Shown here piece by piece: positions 5,662 to 6,872 of a stretch of 6,872 bases of DNA. The stretch's first letter is position 1. Each line of letters opens with the position of its first letter. Under the pieces are notes generated by a model. That model did no database searches. It saw only the letters and a list, made by a program, of their open reading frames with translations, and was not told where the DNA came from. The DNA is taken from contig JAIESS010000128.1 of the NCBI GenBank assembly GCA_019745755.1, positions 1 through 6,872 of the forward strand. Reading direction: 5' to 3'. This DNA comes from Alphaproteobacteria bacterium (GTDB lineage: Bacteria > Pseudomonadota > Alphaproteobacteria > Paracaedibacterales > JAKBAR01). A program made the position numbers and the translations under genes.

Positions 5662-6849
5662 TTAACAATAGTTCCCGGCAGCGAAACCAGAGGACCAGGC
5701 CCACTGGAAATTATAGCCGCCAAGCCAGCCTGTCACATCGACAACTTCACCGATGAAAAAGAGGCCTGGCACATTCTTACACATCATGGTTTTTGAAGAA
5801 AGTTCATTCGTATCCACGCCGCCCACGGTTACTTCTGCCTTGGCATAACCTTCGCTTCCATTGATCAGTACCTGAAATCTATGGATCTGGTCCGCGATGG
5901 TAAAAAGGTTATCTTTACGAAGATCTGTGATGGGCTTATGAAAATCACCCCCCTCAAAACGCTGAGCCAAATGATCGATTAAACGGCTTGTAAGATGATT
6001 TTTGAGATAATTGGCGGGTGTTTGTTTTGTTTTTTTATCCATCATAAACTGCTGCTTCAAATCCAAAGCAGGTAACAAATTTAGAATGATTGTCTCGTTA
6101 TTAAATCCTTTTAAATAAGAGGATATTTGAAGAATGGCAGGACCACTGAGCCCTCTATGAGTGAAAAGAATATTTTCAGCAAAAGCTGTTTCGCCGTAGG
6201 ATGCGGCGCTATAGTTTGAAACGCCACTCAGATCCGTAAAAAAAGCGCGGTCGCACTCTGCTACAATCAAGGGAACGAGGGCTGGTCGTGTTGGAATAAT
6301 TTTAAGGCCGAACCATTTGGCGATACGGTACCCAAAATCACTCGCCCCTATTTTTGGAATAGAAAGGCCGCCACTTGCAATAATGAGGGCCCGAGAGATC
6401 AGCTCACCCTCACTGGTTTTGAGTGTAAAATGATCCGCTTTTGATACATCTGTCACTGTGCATTTCGTCTTAATCAAAACACTGTGTTGCTTGCACTGAT
6501 CGAGAAGCATTGAGATAATCTGCATGGAGGAGCCGTCACAAAAAAGCTGGCCTAATATTTTTTCGTGATAGGCAATTTTGTGAGCCTCAACCATTTTAAT
6601 AAAATCATGTTGAGTATAGCTCGCAAGGGCAGATTTTACGAAATGGGGATTACTGCAAATATAATTGTGCGGTGCTGCATGCTGATTGGTGAAATTACAC
6701 CGTCCACCACCTGAAATGCGTATTTTTTCCCCGATTTTATCCGTATGCTCAATGAGAAGGGTCTTTTTACCAAGTTTCCCCGCCTGGATAGCAGCCATAA
6801 GTCCCGCAGCACCACCGCCAATAATAATAACATCGTAGAGTGTAGGCAT
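5662..6849 (-). CDS. yhiN: HI0933/YhiN/BaiN-family NAD(P)/FAD-dependent flavoprotein
   Basis: This is a complete 395-residue flavoprotein of the HI0933 family. The N-terminal Rossmann motif is GGGAAG (11-16) after a VIII strand, with an acidic residue (E34) at the end of the second strand for FAD ribose binding. SGGGRCNFTN (46-55) is the family signature. IIASGGLSIPKIGASDFGY (156-174), LFTHRGLSGPAIL (228-240) and the C-terminal VTVGGV...GLFFIGEVVDVTGWLGGYNFQWAWSSG block complete the pattern. Family members include BaiN of bile-acid-dehydroxylating clostridia and E. coli YhiN, which has been reported as a 23S rRNA dihydrouridine synthase (RdsA). An RNA-modifying role is therefore a reasonable guess but is not shown here. 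The ATG at 6849 is the only good start and has a weak, A-rich leader with no clear Shine-Dalgarno. The promoter is outside the window. It converges on hemY. Confidence 0.93.
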   Translation of the reverse strand: MPTLYDVIIIGGGAAGLMAAIQAGKLGKKTLLIEHTDKIGEKIRISGGGRCNFTNQHAAPHNYICSNPHFVKSALASYTQHDFIKMVEAHKIAYHEKILGQLFCDGSSMQIISMLLDQCKQHSVLIKTKCTVTDVSKADHFTLKTSEGELISRALIIASGGLSIPKIGASDFGYRIAKWFGLKIIPTRPALVPLIVAECDRAFFTDLSGVSNYSAASYGETAFAENILFTHRGLSGPAILQISSYLKGFNNETIILNLLPALDLKQQFMMDKKTKQTPANYLKNHLTSRLIDHLAQRFEGGDFHKPITDLRKDNLFTIADQIHRFQVLINGSEGYAKAEVTVGGVDTNELSSKTMMCKNVPGLFFIGEVVDVTGWLGGYNFQWAWSSGFAAGNYC

Positions 6850-6872
6850 AGTTTTTCACTTTTTTAAAAAAT

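Noticed and set aside
5460..5756. Alternative + frame running past the hemY stop
   Set aside because: It overlaps hemY and the convergent flavoprotein, is Arg/Ser-rich and has no domain signal. It is a shadow frame.

Overview
The window looks like chromosomal DNA from an AT-rich alphaproteobacterium. The best evidence is the tightly packed trio hemD - mitofilin (Mic60-like) - hemY on the + strand, a gene order typical of alphaproteobacteria. The AT bias, small genes, a solitary MlaC-like protein and a small outer-membrane barrel suggest a host-associated lineage such as Holosporales or Rickettsiales, but that placement is inference. There are no tRNAs, rRNAs, insertion sequences, CRISPR arrays or phage genes, and no gene-free stretch longer than about 150 bases.

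Layout: (1) Bases 1-132 hold the last 43 codons of an unidentified + strand gene. (2) Bases 202-1057 carry two genes on the - strand: csrA, and downstream of it a HxGH-type nucleotidyltransferase whose reading frame begins with a lipoprotein-like signal. (3) Bases 1199-1801 (+) encode a secreted MlaC-family phospholipid-binding protein. A bidirectional hairpin terminator (1821-1861) separates it from a convergent gene at 1871-2599 (-) for a small outer-membrane beta-barrel. (4) Bases 2694-5644 (+) form an apparent operon: hemD, a mitofilin-domain membrane protein, and hemY, joined by ATGA start/stop overlaps. The mitofilin gene is split over two reading frames. The translationally coupled start at 3440 is in one frame, and the membrane anchor, coiled coil and mitofilin domain are in the +1 frame (3564-4508). 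(5) Bases 5662-6849 (-) encode a full-length HI0933/YhiN/BaiN-family flavoprotein, convergent with hemY.

Working together: hemD supplies tetrapyrrole synthesis. HemY and the mitofilin homologue are inner-membrane proteins whose genes travel with it. The MlaC-like protein and the barrel both belong to the envelope. No obviously new multi-gene system is present. The points most worth a second look are a near-consensus CsrA binding site covering csrA's own ribosome binding site, the lipoprotein signal in front of a nucleotide-using enzyme, and the frame break in the mitofilin gene.
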